Source of the DNA: Nocardioides sp. Root240
Lineage (GTDB): Bacteria; Actinomycetota; Actinomycetes; Propionibacteriales; Nocardioidaceae
Direction of reading: 5' to 3'
Length of the DNA stretch: 64,000 nt
NCBI RefSeq assembly: GCF_001428825.1
Contig: NZ_LMIT01000001.1
Coordinates: forward strand, 222,754-286,753
Shown here: piece by piece, positions 25,568 to 35,800 of the stretch
How the letters are laid out: each line of letters starts with the position of its first letter
Numbering within the stretch: position 1 is the stretch's first letter
Made by a program: the position numbers and the translations under genes
Notes under the pieces: generated by a model
Told to the model about the DNA's origin: nothing
Databases searched by the model: none
Seen by the model: the letters and a program-made list of their open reading frames with translations, nothing else

Positions 25568-26301
25568 ACGAGCCCGCCCTTGGTGAGCGCGAGCGCGTCC
25601 TCGAGGGTGAACTGGCCGGTGTAGAGGGCGGTACCGGCGATGGCGCCCTCGACGCCGATCTGCACCAGGCCCATCAGGGCGCGGATGTCGTCGAGGGTGG
25701 TGACGCCGCCGGAGGCGACGACGGGGCGCGAGGTCGCGGCGCAGACGTCCTGCAGCAGCTGGAGGTTCGGGCCCTGCAGCATGCCGTCCTTGTTGACGTC
25801 GGTGACGACGTAGCGCGCGCAGCCCTCGGCGTCGAGGCGGGCCAGCGTCTCGTAGAGGTCGCCGCCCTCCTTGGTCCAGCCACGGGCGGCCAGGGTGCGG
25901 CCACGGACGTCGAGGCCCACGGCCACGCGGTCGCCGTACGTCGCGATGGCCTTCGCGCACCACTCGGGCTGCTCGAGGGCGGCGGTGCCGATGTTCACGC
26001 GGCGACAGCCGGTCGCCATCGCGGCCTCGAGCGACTCGTCGTCGCGGATGCCACCGCTCATCTCGACCTTGATGTCGAGCTTGCCGACGATCTCGGCCTG
26101 GAGCTCGCGGTTCTGGCCGTGGCCGAATGCAGCGTCGAGGTCGACGAGGTGCAGCCACTCCGCCCCGGCGTCCTGCCAGCGCAGGGCCGCCTCGATCGGG
26201 TCGCCGAAGCGCTTCTCGGAGCCGTCGACCCCCTGCACCAGCTGGACGGCCTGGCCGCCCTTGATGTCGACGGCGGGAAGCAGCTCCAGGTACGTGCTCA
26301 C
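25564..26301 (-). CDS. priA: Phosphoribosyl isomerase A (HisA, probably also TrpF)
   Basis: Isomerises ProFAR to PRFAR in histidine synthesis; 245 residues, TIM barrel. Catalytic Asp residues are in [15 protein letters not shown] and [16 protein letters not shown]. In actinobacteria this enzyme (PriA) usually also performs the TrpF reaction of tryptophan synthesis. No trpF was seen although trpC, trpB and trpA are present, so I infer the bifunctional form. GTG at 26299-26301 overlaps the hisH stop. Confidence 0.95.
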   Translation of the reverse strand: MSTYLELLPAVDIKGGQAVQLVQGVDGSEKRFGDPIEAALRWQDAGAEWLHLVDLDAAFGHGQNRELQAEIVGKLDIKVEMSGGIRDDESLEAAMATGCRRVNIGTAALEQPEWCAKAIATYGDRVAVGLDVRGRTLAARGWTKEGGDLYETLARLDAEGCARYVVTDVNKDGMLQGPNLQLLQDVCAATSRPVVASGGVTTLDDIRALMGLVQIGVEGAIAGTALYTGQFTLEDALALTKGGLV

Positions 26302-26948
26302 AGTGATGTCACCCAGTTCCTCAGAAGTTGCGCGCCCGCGTCACCCGACTTCTCCGGGTGGAACTGCGTGGCGCAGAGTGGTCCGTTCTCGACCGCGGCG
26401 ACGAAACGGTCGCCGCCGTGCTCGGCCCAGGTCACCAGCGGCTGGTGGCTCGCAGGCGTGCGGTCGTTGGTGACCAGCGTCCAGTCGCGCACGCCGTAGG
26501 AGTGCACGAAGTAGAAGCGCTCGTCCTCGATGCCCGCGAAAAGGCGGGTGTCCTCGGGGACCGACACCGTGTTCCAGCCCATGTGCGGCACGATCGGCGC
26601 CTGCAGCCGCTCGACGACCCCCGGCCACTCGTTGCAGCCCTCGGTCTCGACACCGTGCTCGATGCCGCGCTCGAACAGGATCTGCATGCCCACGCAGATG
26701 CCGAGCACCGGTCGGCCGCCGGCCAGGCGCCGCGCGATGATCCGCTCGCCGCGGATCGCCCGCAGCCCGCGCATGCACGCCTCGTAGGCGCCGACGCCCG
26801 GGACCAGCAGCCCGTCGGCCTCCATCGCCGCGTCCAGGTCACCGGTGAGGGTGACCGAGGCGCCGGCGCGCTCGACCGCGCGGACGGCGGAGCGCAGGTT
26901 GCCGGAACCGTAGTCGAGGACGACCACGGAGGGCTGGGCTGAGGTCAC
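26298..26948 (-). CDS. hisH: Imidazole glycerol phosphate synthase glutaminase subunit HisH
   Basis: Class I glutamine amidotransferase supplying ammonia to HisF, 216 residues. Nucleophile Cys in [14 protein letters not shown], and His/Glu in [14 protein letters not shown] complete the triad; the oxyanion strand region [12 protein letters not shown] is present. GTG at 26946-26948 overlaps the hisB stop (GTGA). Confidence 0.96.
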   Translation of the reverse strand: MTSAQPSVVVLDYGSGNLRSAVRAVERAGASVTLTGDLDAAMEADGLLVPGVGAYEACMRGLRAIRGERIIARRLAGGRPVLGICVGMQILFERGIEHGVETEGCNEWPGVVERLQAPIVPHMGWNTVSVPEDTRLFAGIEDERFYFVHSYGVRDWTLVTNDRTPASHQPLVTWAEHGGDRFVAAVENGPLCATQFHPEKSGDAGAQLLRNWVTSL

Positions 26949-27556
26949 AGAGCGCCCTTGGTCGAGGGGATGCCGGTCTCACGCGGGTCGAGCGCGATCG
27001 CGTCGCGCAGCGCGCGGGCGAAGGCCTTGAACTGCGTCTCGACGATGTGGTGCGGCTCGCGGCCCGCGAGAACGCGCACGTGCAGCGCGAAGTGGCCGTG
27101 GAAGGCGATGGACTCGAAGACGTGCTGGGTCAGCGAGCCGAGGTAGGACACGCCGGAGCCGCCGAGCTGGACGTACTGCTGGCCCTCGGGCTCGCCCGTG
27201 TGGACGCAGTACGGCCGGCCGGAGACGTCGACGACGGCGTGCACGAGGGCCTCGTCGAGCGGGACGGTCGCGTCGCCGAAGCGGCGGATGCCCTTCTTGT
27301 CCCCCAGCGCCTCGCGCAGCGCCTGGCCGAGCGCGATCGCGGTGTCCTCGGTCGTGTGGTGGGCATCGATGTGGACGTCGCCCTCGGTCTGCACCGTCAG
27401 GTCGAGCAGCGCGTGGCGGGCCAGCGCGGTGAGCATGTGGTCGTAGAAGCCGACGCCCGTGGAGATGTCGTGGCGGCCGGTGCCGTCGAGGTTGACCTCG
27501 ACGAGGACCTTCGACTCGCTGGTCTGTCGCTCGACGCGGGCGGTCCTGGCAGTCAT
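26945..27556 (-). CDS. hisB: Imidazoleglycerol-phosphate dehydratase
   Basis: Manganese enzyme that dehydrates IGP, 203 residues, monofunctional. Metal ligands are in [14 protein letters not shown] and [17 protein letters not shown], with [12 protein letters not shown] between them. It starts ATG 27554-27556 ([12 protein letters not shown]) and overlaps hisC by four bases. Confidence 0.97.
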   Translation of the reverse strand: MTARTARVERQTSESKVLVEVNLDGTGRHDISTGVGFYDHMLTALARHALLDLTVQTEGDVHIDAHHTTEDTAIALGQALREALGDKKGIRRFGDATVPLDEALVHAVVDVSGRPYCVHTGEPEGQQYVQLGGSGVSYLGSLTQHVFESIAFHGHFALHVRVLAGREPHHIVETQFKAFARALRDAIALDPRETGIPSTKGAL

Positions 27557-28644
27557 GCGCGCTCTCCATCTACATCGGTCAGTGCGGCCCGGAAGGCCGC
27601 CATCTCGTCGGGGGTCCCGACCGAGACGCGCAGCCAGCCGTCCGGCCCGGTCTCCCGGATCAGGACCCCTCGGTCGAGGAGACCCTGCCAGACAGCATGA
27701 CGGTCGGCGAATCGGCCGAACAACACGAAATTCGCGTCGGAGTCAGCGACGTCGCAGCCCTCGTCGCGCAGCCAGATCACCAGCGCGTCGCGCTCGACGC
27801 GCAGCTCGTCGACCTTGCCGAGCAGCTCGGGCGCGTGCCGCAGCGCGGCCAGCGCGACCGCCTGCGTGACCGCCGAGAGGTGGTACGGCAACCGCACGAC
27901 CCGGATCGCGTCGCAGATCTCCGGCGCCGCGGCGAGGTAGCCCAGGCGCAGCCCGGCGCCCGCGAAGGCCTTGCTCATCGTGCGCGTCACCACGAGGTTG
28001 CGGTACGACGGCAGCAGCTCGAGCGCGCTCGGGACCCCCTCACGGCGGAACTCGCCGTAGGCCTCGTCCACGACGACCAGCCCGTCGCCCGCGGCCTCGC
28101 ACAGCTCGCCGACCGCCTCGGGCGGCAGCGCCGTGCCCGTCGGGTTGTTGGGGCTCGGCAGCAGGATGACGCTCGGTAGCTCGGTCTTGACCAGGTCGCG
28201 CGCGGCGTCGAGGTCGAGCGAGAAGTCGTCGGCGCGGCGTCCGGCGACCCAGCGGGTGTTGGTGTCGCGGGCGTACTCCGGGTACATCGAGTACGTCGGC
28301 GCGAAGCTCACCGCCGTGCGGCCCGGTCCGCCGAAGGCCTGCAGCAGCTGCAGCATGACCTCGTTGGAGCCGTTGGCCGCCCACACCTGCTCGGGCACGA
28401 TGCCGGCCGGCGTGTCCCGCGAAAGGTAGTCGGCGAGGGCAGCGCGCAGCGCGACGAACTCGCGGTCCGGGTACCGGTTCAGCGTCACTGCCGCCTCGGC
28501 AGCGGACGTCGCGATGTCGGCGATGCACGCCGGCGAGGGCCCGTAGGGGTTCTCGTTGACGTTGAGCTGGACGGGCACGTCGAGCTGCGGAGCGCCGTAG
28601 GGCTCGATCCCCCGGAGCTCCTCGCGCAGCGGGGGCCAGGTCAT
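27553..28644 (-). CDS. hisC: Histidinol-phosphate aminotransferase
   Basis: PLP aminotransferase, 363 residues. Seen: [12 protein letters not shown], the PLP-contact [30 protein letters not shown] and the lysine region [17 protein letters not shown]. Start ATG 28642-28644 overlaps the hisD stop as ATGA. A longer upstream in-frame start lies inside hisD and is rejected. Confidence 0.96.
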   Translation of the reverse strand: MTWPPLREELRGIEPYGAPQLDVPVQLNVNENPYGPSPACIADIATSAAEAAVTLNRYPDREFVALRAALADYLSRDTPAGIVPEQVWAANGSNEVMLQLLQAFGGPGRTAVSFAPTYSMYPEYARDTNTRWVAGRRADDFSLDLDAARDLVKTELPSVILLPSPNNPTGTALPPEAVGELCEAAGDGLVVVDEAYGEFRREGVPSALELLPSYRNLVVTRTMSKAFAGAGLRLGYLAAAPEICDAIRVVRLPYHLSAVTQAVALAALRHAPELLGKVDELRVERDALVIWLRDEGCDVADSDANFVLFGRFADRHAVWQGLLDRGVLIRETGPDGWLRVSVGTPDEMAAFRAALTDVDGERA

Positions 28645-29975
28645 CGGCTCACCCGCACCGTGACGGCGGCGCCGTGGCCCGGCAGGTCCTCGGCCTCGGC
28701 CAGGGTGACGACGTGGCCAGCCACCTCGGCCAGCGCCGCCTCGGAGTAGTCGATGACGTGCACGGACTTGGTGAACGCGCGCACCGACAGGCCCGAGGAG
28801 TGGCAGGCGCAGCCCGCGGTCGGCAGCACGTGGTTGGAGCCGGCGCAGTAGTCGCCGAGGCTCACCGGCGCGTGCGGGCCGACGAAGATGGCGCCGGCGT
28901 TGCGCACCCGGGCAGCCCACGCGGCGGCGTCCTCGGTGTGGATCTCGAGGTGCTCGGCGGCGTAGGCGTTGACGACGTCGAGGCCCTGCTCGAGGTCGCG
29001 GACCAGCACGATGCCGGACTGCTGGCCGCCGAGCGAGGTGGTGATCCGCTCGGTGTGCTTGGTGGCCGCCACCTGCTTGTCCAGCTCGACCTCGACCTCG
29101 CCGGCGAGCCGCTCGGAGGTCGTGACGAGCACGGAGGCCGCCAGCGGGTCGTGCTCGGCCTGGCTGATCAGGTCGGCGGCGACGAAGGCGGCGTCGCCGG
29201 TGTCGTCGGCGAGGATCGCGATCTCGGTCGGGCCGGCCTCGGAGTCGATGCCGATCTGGCCCTTGAGGATCCGCTTGGCGGTGACGACCCAGATGTTGCC
29301 GGGCCCGGTGACCAAATCAACACGGGCGACCCGCCGGCTGGGATCTGTGTCGTTGAGGCCGTAGGCGAACATGGCGATCGCCTGGGCTCCACCGACGGCG
29401 TAGACCTCCTCGACGCCGAGCAGCGCGCACGCGGCCAGGATCGTGGGGTGCACCGAGCCGCCGAACTCCTTCTGCGGCGGACTGGCGAGCGCGATCGACT
29501 CGACGCCCGCCGTCTGCGCGGGCACGACGTTCATCAGCACGCTGGACACCAGGGGCGCGAGACCACCGGGCACGTACAGCCCTACCCGGCCGACCGGCAC
29601 CTTGCGGTGGGTCACCCGGGCACCGGGGCCGAGGTCGGTGACGGCGTCCTGCTCGAGCTCGTTGGCGCACGTGGCGCGGAGCCGGCGGATCGACTCCTCC
29701 AGCCCGGCGCGGATGCCGGGGTCGAGGTCGGCGAGCGCGGCCTGCATCGCCTCCGGGGCGACCCGGATGTCGTCGACACGCACGCCGTCGAACTTCTCGC
29801 CGAACTCCACGATCGCGTCCAGGCCGCGGGTGCGGACCTCCTCGCAGATCGCATGCACCGCCGGCACCGCGGCTTCGATGTCGAAGTCGGCACGGGGCAC
29901 TGCTGCGCGGTAGTCGACCGAGGTGTCGCCAGCGGTCGGCATCGTGCGCAGGTCGATGCGGCGGATCAGGGACAT
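28641..29975 (-). CDS. hisD: Histidinol dehydrogenase
   Basis: Zinc- and NAD-dependent enzyme catalysing the last two steps of histidine synthesis, 444 residues. Seen: [56 protein letters not shown] and [12 protein letters not shown]. Start ATG 29973-29975. It heads hisD-hisC-hisB-hisH-priA-hisF, all linked by four-base overlaps. The tetR stop is only ten bases upstream, so either it is co-transcribed with tetR or the promoter lies inside tetR. Confidence 0.97.
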   Translation of the reverse strand: MSLIRRIDLRTMPTAGDTSVDYRAAVPRADFDIEAAVPAVHAICEEVRTRGLDAIVEFGEKFDGVRVDDIRVAPEAMQAALADLDPGIRAGLEESIRRLRATCANELEQDAVTDLGPGARVTHRKVPVGRVGLYVPGGLAPLVSSVLMNVVPAQTAGVESIALASPPQKEFGGSVHPTILAACALLGVEEVYAVGGAQAIAMFAYGLNDTDPSRRVARVDLVTGPGNIWVVTAKRILKGQIGIDSEAGPTEIAILADDTGDAAFVAADLISQAEHDPLAASVLVTTSERLAGEVEVELDKQVAATKHTERITTSLGGQQSGIVLVRDLEQGLDVVNAYAAEHLEIHTEDAAAWAARVRNAGAIFVGPHAPVSLGDYCAGSNHVLPTAGCACHSSGLSVRAFTKSVHVIDYSEAALAEVAGHVVTLAEAEDLPGHGAAVTVRVSR

Positions 29976-29982
29976 GTCCCCG

Positions 29983-29988
29983 ATTCTA
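29983..29988 (-). promoter_or_regulatory. Candidate -10 element for hisD
   Basis: TAGAAT (minus strand) includes the tetR stop codon and ends seven bases before the hisD ATG, so initiation would give a leaderless his transcript. No good -35 hexamer is visible at the usual spacing, which lowers confidence. Confidence 0.35.
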
Positions 29989-30600
29989 CGGTTGCCTGCG
30001 CTTGCGACCGGTGCCGGTGACGCCTGCCGGGACGAGCTCCCCGGCCAACCGTCGCGCGGTGTCGAGTGCGGCGTCGTCGCCGAACAGCTCGCGTCGGGTG
30101 TTGGCGGCGACGAGGTAGGCGTCGATCCGGAAGGCCGCCTCCCCCGGGTCCGGTACGCCGGCCGTCGCGAGGTCGCGCTCGAGGAGGTCGAGCCACTCCC
30201 TCTTCAACGCCCGGACCGCGTCCGCGACCCGTCCCTCGCGGTGGCCGTACTCCGCCGAGCTCGCCGCCACGAAGCAGCCGCCGGGGAAGACCTCGGCGCG
30301 CAGGTAGTCGACCCACCGGTCGAGCAGCGCACGCAGTCGGGGCGCCCCCGCGCGCTCGCCCCAGGCGGGGGCGACGACGTGCTCGACGTACAGGGTGCGG
30401 GCCTCGGCGACGGCGGCGACGAGGATGTCCTCGCGGGTGCCGAACACGGCGAGCAGGCCGCTCTTGCTGGCGCCGGTCGCCTCGGCGAGCCCGCCCAGGG
30501 TGATCGCGTCGAGGCCGCCGACAGTCGCCATCCGGGCGGCGGCGCGGGCGGCGCGCTGCCGGGTGCGGTCGCCGCGCTCACGCCGGCCGTCGGTCGCCAT
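29986..30600 (-). CDS. TetR-family transcriptional regulator
   Basis: 204 residues; N-terminal [23 protein letters not shown] followed by [12 protein letters not shown] is typical of TetR proteins, with a helical C-terminal ligand domain ([27 protein letters not shown]). Start ATG 30598-30600. It diverges from the SRPBCC gene, and a perfect 16-base palindrome between them (30661-30676) is the likely operator. A ligand is unknown; the C-terminal domain contains [16 protein letters not shown]. Confidence 0.92.
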   Translation of the reverse strand: MATDGRRERGDRTRQRAARAAARMATVGGLDAITLGGLAEATGASKSGLLAVFGTREDILVAAVAEARTLYVEHVVAPAWGERAGAPRLRALLDRWVDYLRAEVFPGGCFVAASSAEYGHREGRVADAVRALKREWLDLLERDLATAGVPDPGEAAFRIDAYLVAANTRRELFGDDAALDTARRLAGELVPAGVTGTGRKRRQP

Positions 30601-30660
30601 GCGACCAAGATACCCGACCGACTGGACGCATTGTTTCGGCGCGACTAGCCTGCGATTTCC

Positions 30661-30676
30661 ACGACCGATCGGTCGT
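30661..30676. promoter_or_regulatory. Perfect palindrome, likely TetR operator
   Basis: ACGACCGATCGGTCGT is perfectly self-complementary and lies 18 bases before the SRPBCC ATG and 60 bases from the tetR start. The length and position fit a TetR dimer site. Confidence 0.7.
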
Positions 30677-30694
30677 AGAGATCGGAGGACTCCC

Positions 30695-31174
30695 ATGACC
30701 ACGCCCGCGCCGAGCCTGCACGCCGAGATCGAGGTCGCCGCTCCCCCGAGCACGGTCTGGGCGCTGGTCGCCGACGTCACCCGGATGGCCGAGTGGAGCC
30801 CGCAGGTCACCTCGACCCGACTCGCCCCGGCGACGCCCGACCACGCCGTCGGCACCCGCTTCACCAACCGCAACGCCCACGGCGAGCTGACCTGGACCAC
30901 CCACGCCGAGATCACCCGGTACGACGACGGCGAGGCCCTCGCGTTCCGCGTCGAGGAGAACTGGACCACCTGGACCTTCGAGCTGGTCGCGACCGCCGCC
31001 GGCACGCGCCTGCGCCAGCGCCGCGACGCGCCCGACGGGATCTCCCCACTCTCCCAGGAGCTGACCGAGGCGTTCATGGGCGGCCAGGAGGCGTTCACCG
31101 CCAGCCAGCGGGCGGGAATGGCGCAGACACTGGCCGCGATCAAGGCCGCCGCCGAGGGGACGGCCACGTCCTGA
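30695..31174 (+). CDS. SRPBCC family (polyketide cyclase/START-like) protein
   Basis: 159-residue hydrophobic-ligand-binding fold; starts HAEIEVAAPPSTVWALVADVTRMAEWSPQV, the standard SRPBCC N-terminus, and ends with the long C-terminal helix (FTASQRAGMAQTLAAIKAAAEG). ATG at 30695-30697 with GGAGG eight bases upstream. It is probably the target of the divergent TetR regulator. Its ligand or enzyme activity cannot be told from sequence. Confidence 0.88.
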   Translation: MTTPAPSLHAEIEVAAPPSTVWALVADVTRMAEWSPQVTSTRLAPATPDHAVGTRFTNRNAHGELTWTTHAEITRYDDGEALAFRVEENWTTWTFELVATAAGTRLRQRRDAPDGISPLSQELTEAFMGGQEAFTASQRAGMAQTLAAIKAAAEGTATS

Positions 31175-31209
31175 CCGCGCCGCTGGGGTGGAGACACTAG
31201 GGTCGGAGC

Positions 31210-31875
31210 GTGCCCGACGAGCTGCCCATGTTCCCGCTGAACGCGGTGCTCTACCCGGGAGTCAGCCTGCCGTTGCGGGTCTTCGAGGACCGCTACCGCG
31301 CACTGGTCCACCACCTGCTGCGGATCGAGGACCCCGCCCAGCGGCTGTTCGGCTCGGTGGCGATCCGCGAGGGCTACGAGGTGGGCGACCACGGCGCCCA
31401 GTCACTGTTCCGGATCGGCGTGCGGCTGCAGCTCACGGACGTGGAGAGCCACCCCGACGGCACCTTCGACATCGTGGCCGTCGGGCGCGACCGGATCCAG
31501 CTCGACCGGCTCCGGACCACCGAGGCCTACCCGCTCGGCGAGGTCCGGACACTGCCCGAGCCCCGCACCGACGTACCTGCGGAGGTGGTCGAGCGCGCAC
31601 GCTCGACCTTCACGGCCTACCGCGCCGTGGTCCGCGAGATCTCCGCGGACCCGCTCGAGGGCGAGCTGCCCGAGGACCCGGGCTACCTCTCGTGGACCCT
31701 GGCCGCCTGCTCGCCGCTCCCCCTCGGCGAGCGCCAGGAGCTGCTCGAGGCGGCCGACCCCACCGACCGGCTGATGCTCGTGACCGACCTGCTCCGCGCC
31801 GAGCTGCGCGCCATGAACGTGATCACCTCGCTGCCGGCCACCGAGGTCGCGCGCACCCGCTGGTCCCCGAATTAG
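31210..31875 (+). CDS. LON substrate-binding domain protein
   Basis: 221 residues, GTG at 31210-31212. The N-terminal half has the LON-domain start MFPLNAVLYPGVSLPLRVFEDRYRALV, then beta strands (RLFGSVAIREGYEVG, FRIGVRLQLTDVESHPDGTF), and a helical C-terminus. It lacks the AAA and protease parts of Lon, as usual for this stand-alone family. Role unknown. It lies four bases upstream of ybaK on the same strand. Confidence 0.88.
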   Translation: MPDELPMFPLNAVLYPGVSLPLRVFEDRYRALVHHLLRIEDPAQRLFGSVAIREGYEVGDHGAQSLFRIGVRLQLTDVESHPDGTFDIVAVGRDRIQLDRLRTTEAYPLGEVRTLPEPRTDVPAEVVERARSTFTAYRAVVREISADPLEGELPEDPGYLSWTLAACSPLPLGERQELLEAADPTDRLMLVTDLLRAELRAMNVITSLPATEVARTRWSPN

Positions 31876-31879
31876 CGCC

Positions 31880-32383
31880 ATGGCGAAGAGGAAGGCAGCC
31901 GGCGGCACCCCCGCCACCAGCGCCCTGACCGCGGCGGGCGTGGCGTTCACCGTCCACGAGTACCCGCACGACCCGCGCGCGGAGTCCTACGGCACCGAGG
32001 CCGCGGAGGCGATGGGCATCGATCCCGGCCGGGTGTTCAAGACCCTGTTCGTCGACCTCGACGGGGCACTCGTCGTCGGCGTGGTGCCCGTGGTCGGCCA
32101 GCTCGACCTCAAGGCGATCGCGCGGGCGCTCGAGGGCCGCAAGGCGGTGATGGCCGACCCGAGGGCGGCCGAGCGGGCCACCGGCTACGTCGTCGGCGGG
32201 ATCTCGCCGCTCGGGCAGCGCAAGGCCCACCCGACGGTCGTCGACGACTCCGCACTCGCCCACGCGACGGTCTTCGTCTCGGCCGGGCGCCGTGGCCTGG
32301 AGGTCGAGCTCAGCCCTGCGGAGCTGGTGCGGCTGACGGCTGCTCGGGTCGCGCCGATCCGGCGCGGACCGACGCCTGGTTGA
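31880..32383 (+). CDS. ybaK: Cys-tRNA(Pro)/prolyl-tRNA editing deacylase, YbaK/EbsC type
   Basis: Hydrolyses mischarged Cys-tRNA(Pro), 167 residues. Family features: FTVHEYPHDP, VFKTLFVDLDG, LDLKAIARALEGRKAVMADP, TGYVVGGISPLGQRKAHPTVVDD. ATG at 31880-31882. Its final 74 bases overlap the convergent DUF2567 gene on the other strand. Confidence 0.92.
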   Translation: MAKRKAAGGTPATSALTAAGVAFTVHEYPHDPRAESYGTEAAEAMGIDPGRVFKTLFVDLDGALVVGVVPVVGQLDLKAIARALEGRKAVMADPRAAERATGYVVGGISPLGQRKAHPTVVDDSALAHATVFVSAGRRGLEVELSPAELVRLTAARVAPIRRGPTPG

Positions 32384-32873
32384 GCGCCAGCATCACGACG
32401 AGGTAGCCCAGCAGGCAGCCCACCGGCCAGGCGAGGTACGGCGTCCACCCGGTGACCTCGAGGTTGCCCGGCAGCACGGTGTCGATCTTGACCTTGGCGG
32501 CCTGGTCCTGCGGGTCGGACGGGCTCTGCCACAGGCCGATCGCGGTCATCAGCGCCGCGGCGGCGACACTGCCGACGAGGGCCGCTCCCAGACCGACCAG
32601 GGCCTCGTTGCGCGCGAGCATGCCACCGACGAGACCGACCAGCAGCGCCAGGCCGAAGCCGATCACGACGTACTCCGCCGTGCCGCTGAAATCGCGGGTG
32701 ATGCCGGGGTCGAACGGGTTCGGGTACCAGGTCGGGCCGGCCGTGGTGTCGTAGATCTGGCCCTTCGGCGCGGGCCCCCACCAGGTCCACCACAGCCACC
32801 CGCCGGCGGCACCGAGGGCGACGGCGAGGAGGACGGGCGCGACGATCGCGCGCACCACGGCGTCGACCTTCAT
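32310..32873 (-). CDS. DUF2567-like membrane protein
   Basis: 187 residues with four hydrophobic helices: AIVAPVLLAVALGAAGGWLWW, AEYVVIGFGLALLVGLVGGML, ALVGSVAAAALMTAIGL and YLAWPVGCLLGYLVVMLAL; a loop contains YDTTAGPTWYPNPFDPG. Start ATG 32871-32873 overlaps the dnaE stop as ATGA. The family is common beside dnaE in relatives; function unknown. The C-terminal tail is Ser/Ala/Pro rich and encoded antisense to the end of ybaK. Confidence 0.8.
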   Translation of the reverse strand: MKVDAVVRAIVAPVLLAVALGAAGGWLWWTWWGPAPKGQIYDTTAGPTWYPNPFDPGITRDFSGTAEYVVIGFGLALLVGLVGGMLARNEALVGLGAALVGSVAAAALMTAIGLWQSPSDPQDQAAKVKIDTVLPGNLEVTGWTPYLAWPVGCLLGYLVVMLALNQASVRAGSARPEQPSAAPAPQG

Positions 32874-35800
32874 CCTGCGAGGCACCCCGGTCCGAGGAGC
32901 TGCTTGAGGTCGGCGAAGAGCGCGGACGAGGGAGTCACCCTCAGATTGTCCCCCAGGCGCATGACCTTCGTGGAGTCGCGGCTCAGCAGCTGCAGCCGGA
33001 CCTCGGTCAGCCCGGCGTGGGTGACCAGCACGTCCTTGAGCTGCTGGACCACCGGGCCGGTGCACCGCGTGGACGGCAGGCTGATCACCACTGGACCATC
33101 GGCGCGCGTCTCCAGGTCGGGGACGGTCACCTCCTGGCCCCGCAGCTGCGCCGGCTCCCGGTCGGTGTCGAGCTGCCCACGGACCCGGACGATCGCGTCC
33201 TCGGTGAGGTACGGCGCCGCGAGGCGGTAGCTGCTCGGGAACAGCAGCACGTCGATCGAGCCCTCGAGGTCCTCGAGCGTGACGGTGGCCCAGGGGTCGC
33301 CGTTCTTGGTGATCTTGCGCTGGATCTGGGTGATCAGGCCGGCGACGGTGACCGTCGAGTTGTGGGCCCGGCCCTCGTCGGTGACCAGCTGGCCGATGGT
33401 GCAGTCGGTGCCGTTGGAGAGAACGTGCTCGAGGCCGAGCAGCGGGTGGTCGGAGACGTAGAGGCCGAGCATCTCCCGCTCATGGCCGAGCAGGGTCATC
33501 TTGTCCCACTCGTCGATGTCGGGGATCGCGACGCTGACGCCGAAGCCACCGTCGGCGTCGTCGTCGCCCAGGCCGGCGAACAGCGAGTCCTGGCCGATCG
33601 CCTCGTTGCGCTTGATGTCGACGTACTGGTCGACGGCGGTCTCGTGGATCACGACCAGCGCCCGGCGCAGGTGCTTCATGTCGTCGAACGCGCCGGCCTT
33701 GATCAGCGAGTCGATGACCCGCTTGTTGCAGACCGAGGCGGGGACCTTGGACAGGAAGTCGTTGAAGTCGGTGTAGCGGCCCTTCTCGACCCGCGCCTCG
33801 GCGATGCCGTCGACCACGTTGGAGCCGACGTTGCGCACGGCGGTGAGGCCGAAGCGGATGTCGGGGCCGACGGCGGTGAAGTCGTGGGCCGACTCGTTGA
33901 CGTCGGGCGGGAGAACCTGGATCTTCATCCGGCGACACTCGTTGAGGTAGATCGCCATCTTGTCCTTGTCGTCCTTGACGGACGTCAGGAGGGCGGCCAT
34001 GTACTCGGTCGGGTAGTTGGCCTTGAGGTAGGCAGTCCAGTAGGTGATGACGCCGTAGGCCGCGGAGTGCGACTTGTTGAAGGCGTAGTCGGCGAAGGGG
34101 ACGAGGGTGTCCCACAGGACCTTGATCGCGTCCTTGGGGAAGCCACGCTCGAGCATGCCGGCCTGGAAGCCGTCGAACTGCGCGTCGAGCTCGGCCTTCT
34201 TCTTCTTGCCCATGACGCGGCGCATGTTGTCCGCGGCGCCGAGCGAGTAGCCCGCCAGCACCTGGGCGATCGCCATCACCTGCTCCTGGTAGACGATGAG
34301 ACCGTAGGTCTCGCCCAGGACCGGCTCCAGCGCCTCCGCGAGCGCGGGGTGGATCGGCTCGATCGGCTGGCGCCCGTTCTTGCGGTGCGCGTACTTGTTG
34401 TGGGAGTCCGCACCCATCGGCCCCGGCCGGTAGAGCGCGGAGACGGCGGTGATGTCGGCGAACTTGTCGGGCAGCATCGAGCGCAGCAGCGCGCGCATGC
34501 CACCACCATCGAGCTGGAAGACGCCCAGCGTGTCGCCGCGGCCCATCAGCTCGTAGGTCGCCCGGTCGTCGAACGAGAGCTCCTCGAGGACGACCTCCTC
34601 GCCCTTGTTGGCCTTGATGTTGGTCAGCGCGTCCTCGAGGATGCGCAGGTTGGACAGGCCCAGGAAGTCCATCTTGACCAGCCCGAGCGACTCGCACATC
34701 GGGTAGTCGAACTGGGTGATGACCGCGCCGTCCTGCGGGCGGGCCATGATCGGCACGATGTCGAGGAGTGGCTCGCTCGACATGATGACGCCGGCCGCGT
34801 GCACGCCCCAGTTGCGGATCTGGCCCTCGAGCCCGAGCGCCGTCTGGTAGATCGTGCGGACGTCGGGGTCCTGCTCGTAGAGCGCTCGGAACTCGCCGCC
34901 GTCGTTGTAGCGCTTGTGCTCGGGGTTGAAGATCTCCTTGAGCGGCACGCCCTTGCCCATGACGTCGGGCGGCATCGCCTTGGTGATCTTGTCGCCGATC
35001 GCGAACCCGTGGTCGAGCACCCGGGCGGCGTCCTTGATGGCGGCCTTGGACTTCAGCCGACCGAAGGTCGCGATCTGGCAGACCCGCTCCGCGCCGTACT
35101 TGTCAGAGACGTACTGGATGACCTCGCCGCGGCGGGCGTCGTCGAAGTCGATGTCGAAGTCGGGCATCGAGGGACGCTCGGGGTTGAGGAATCGCTCGAA
35201 GTAGAGGCCGTGCTCCAGCGGGCACAGGTCGGTGATGCGCAGCGCGTACGCCGCGATCGAGCCCGCACCCGAGCCACGCCCCGGTCCGACCCGGATGCCG
35301 TTGTCCTTGGACCAGTTGATGAAGTCCGCGACCACGAGGAAGTAGCCGCAGTAGCCCTTCTGGGCGACGACCGCGAGCTCCATCTCGACGCGGTCCTTGA
35401 CCTCCTGGTTGAGGCGGTCGCCCGGGTAGCGGGACTCGATGCCGCGCCACACCTCCTTGCGGAACCAGGACTCCTCGGTCTCCCCCGCCGGGATGTCGGC
35501 CTTGGCCATGTAGCCGCCGGTGTTCTCGTTGAACTCCACCTCGCAGCGCTCGGCGATGGCGACGGTGTTGTCGCACGCCTCGGGCATGCCGAACCGGTCG
35601 GCCCACAGCTCACGCATCTCGGCCGCGGACTTGATGTAGTAGCCGCCGCCGTCGAACTTGAGCCGGTTGGTGTCGGAGAGCCGCTTGCCGGACGCGACGC
35701 AGATCAGCGCGTCGTGGGCGTCGGCGTCCTCGGGGTTGTTGTAGTGGGAGTCGTTGGTGGCGATGGGCGGGATGTTCATCTCGCGGCCCAGGCGCAGCAG

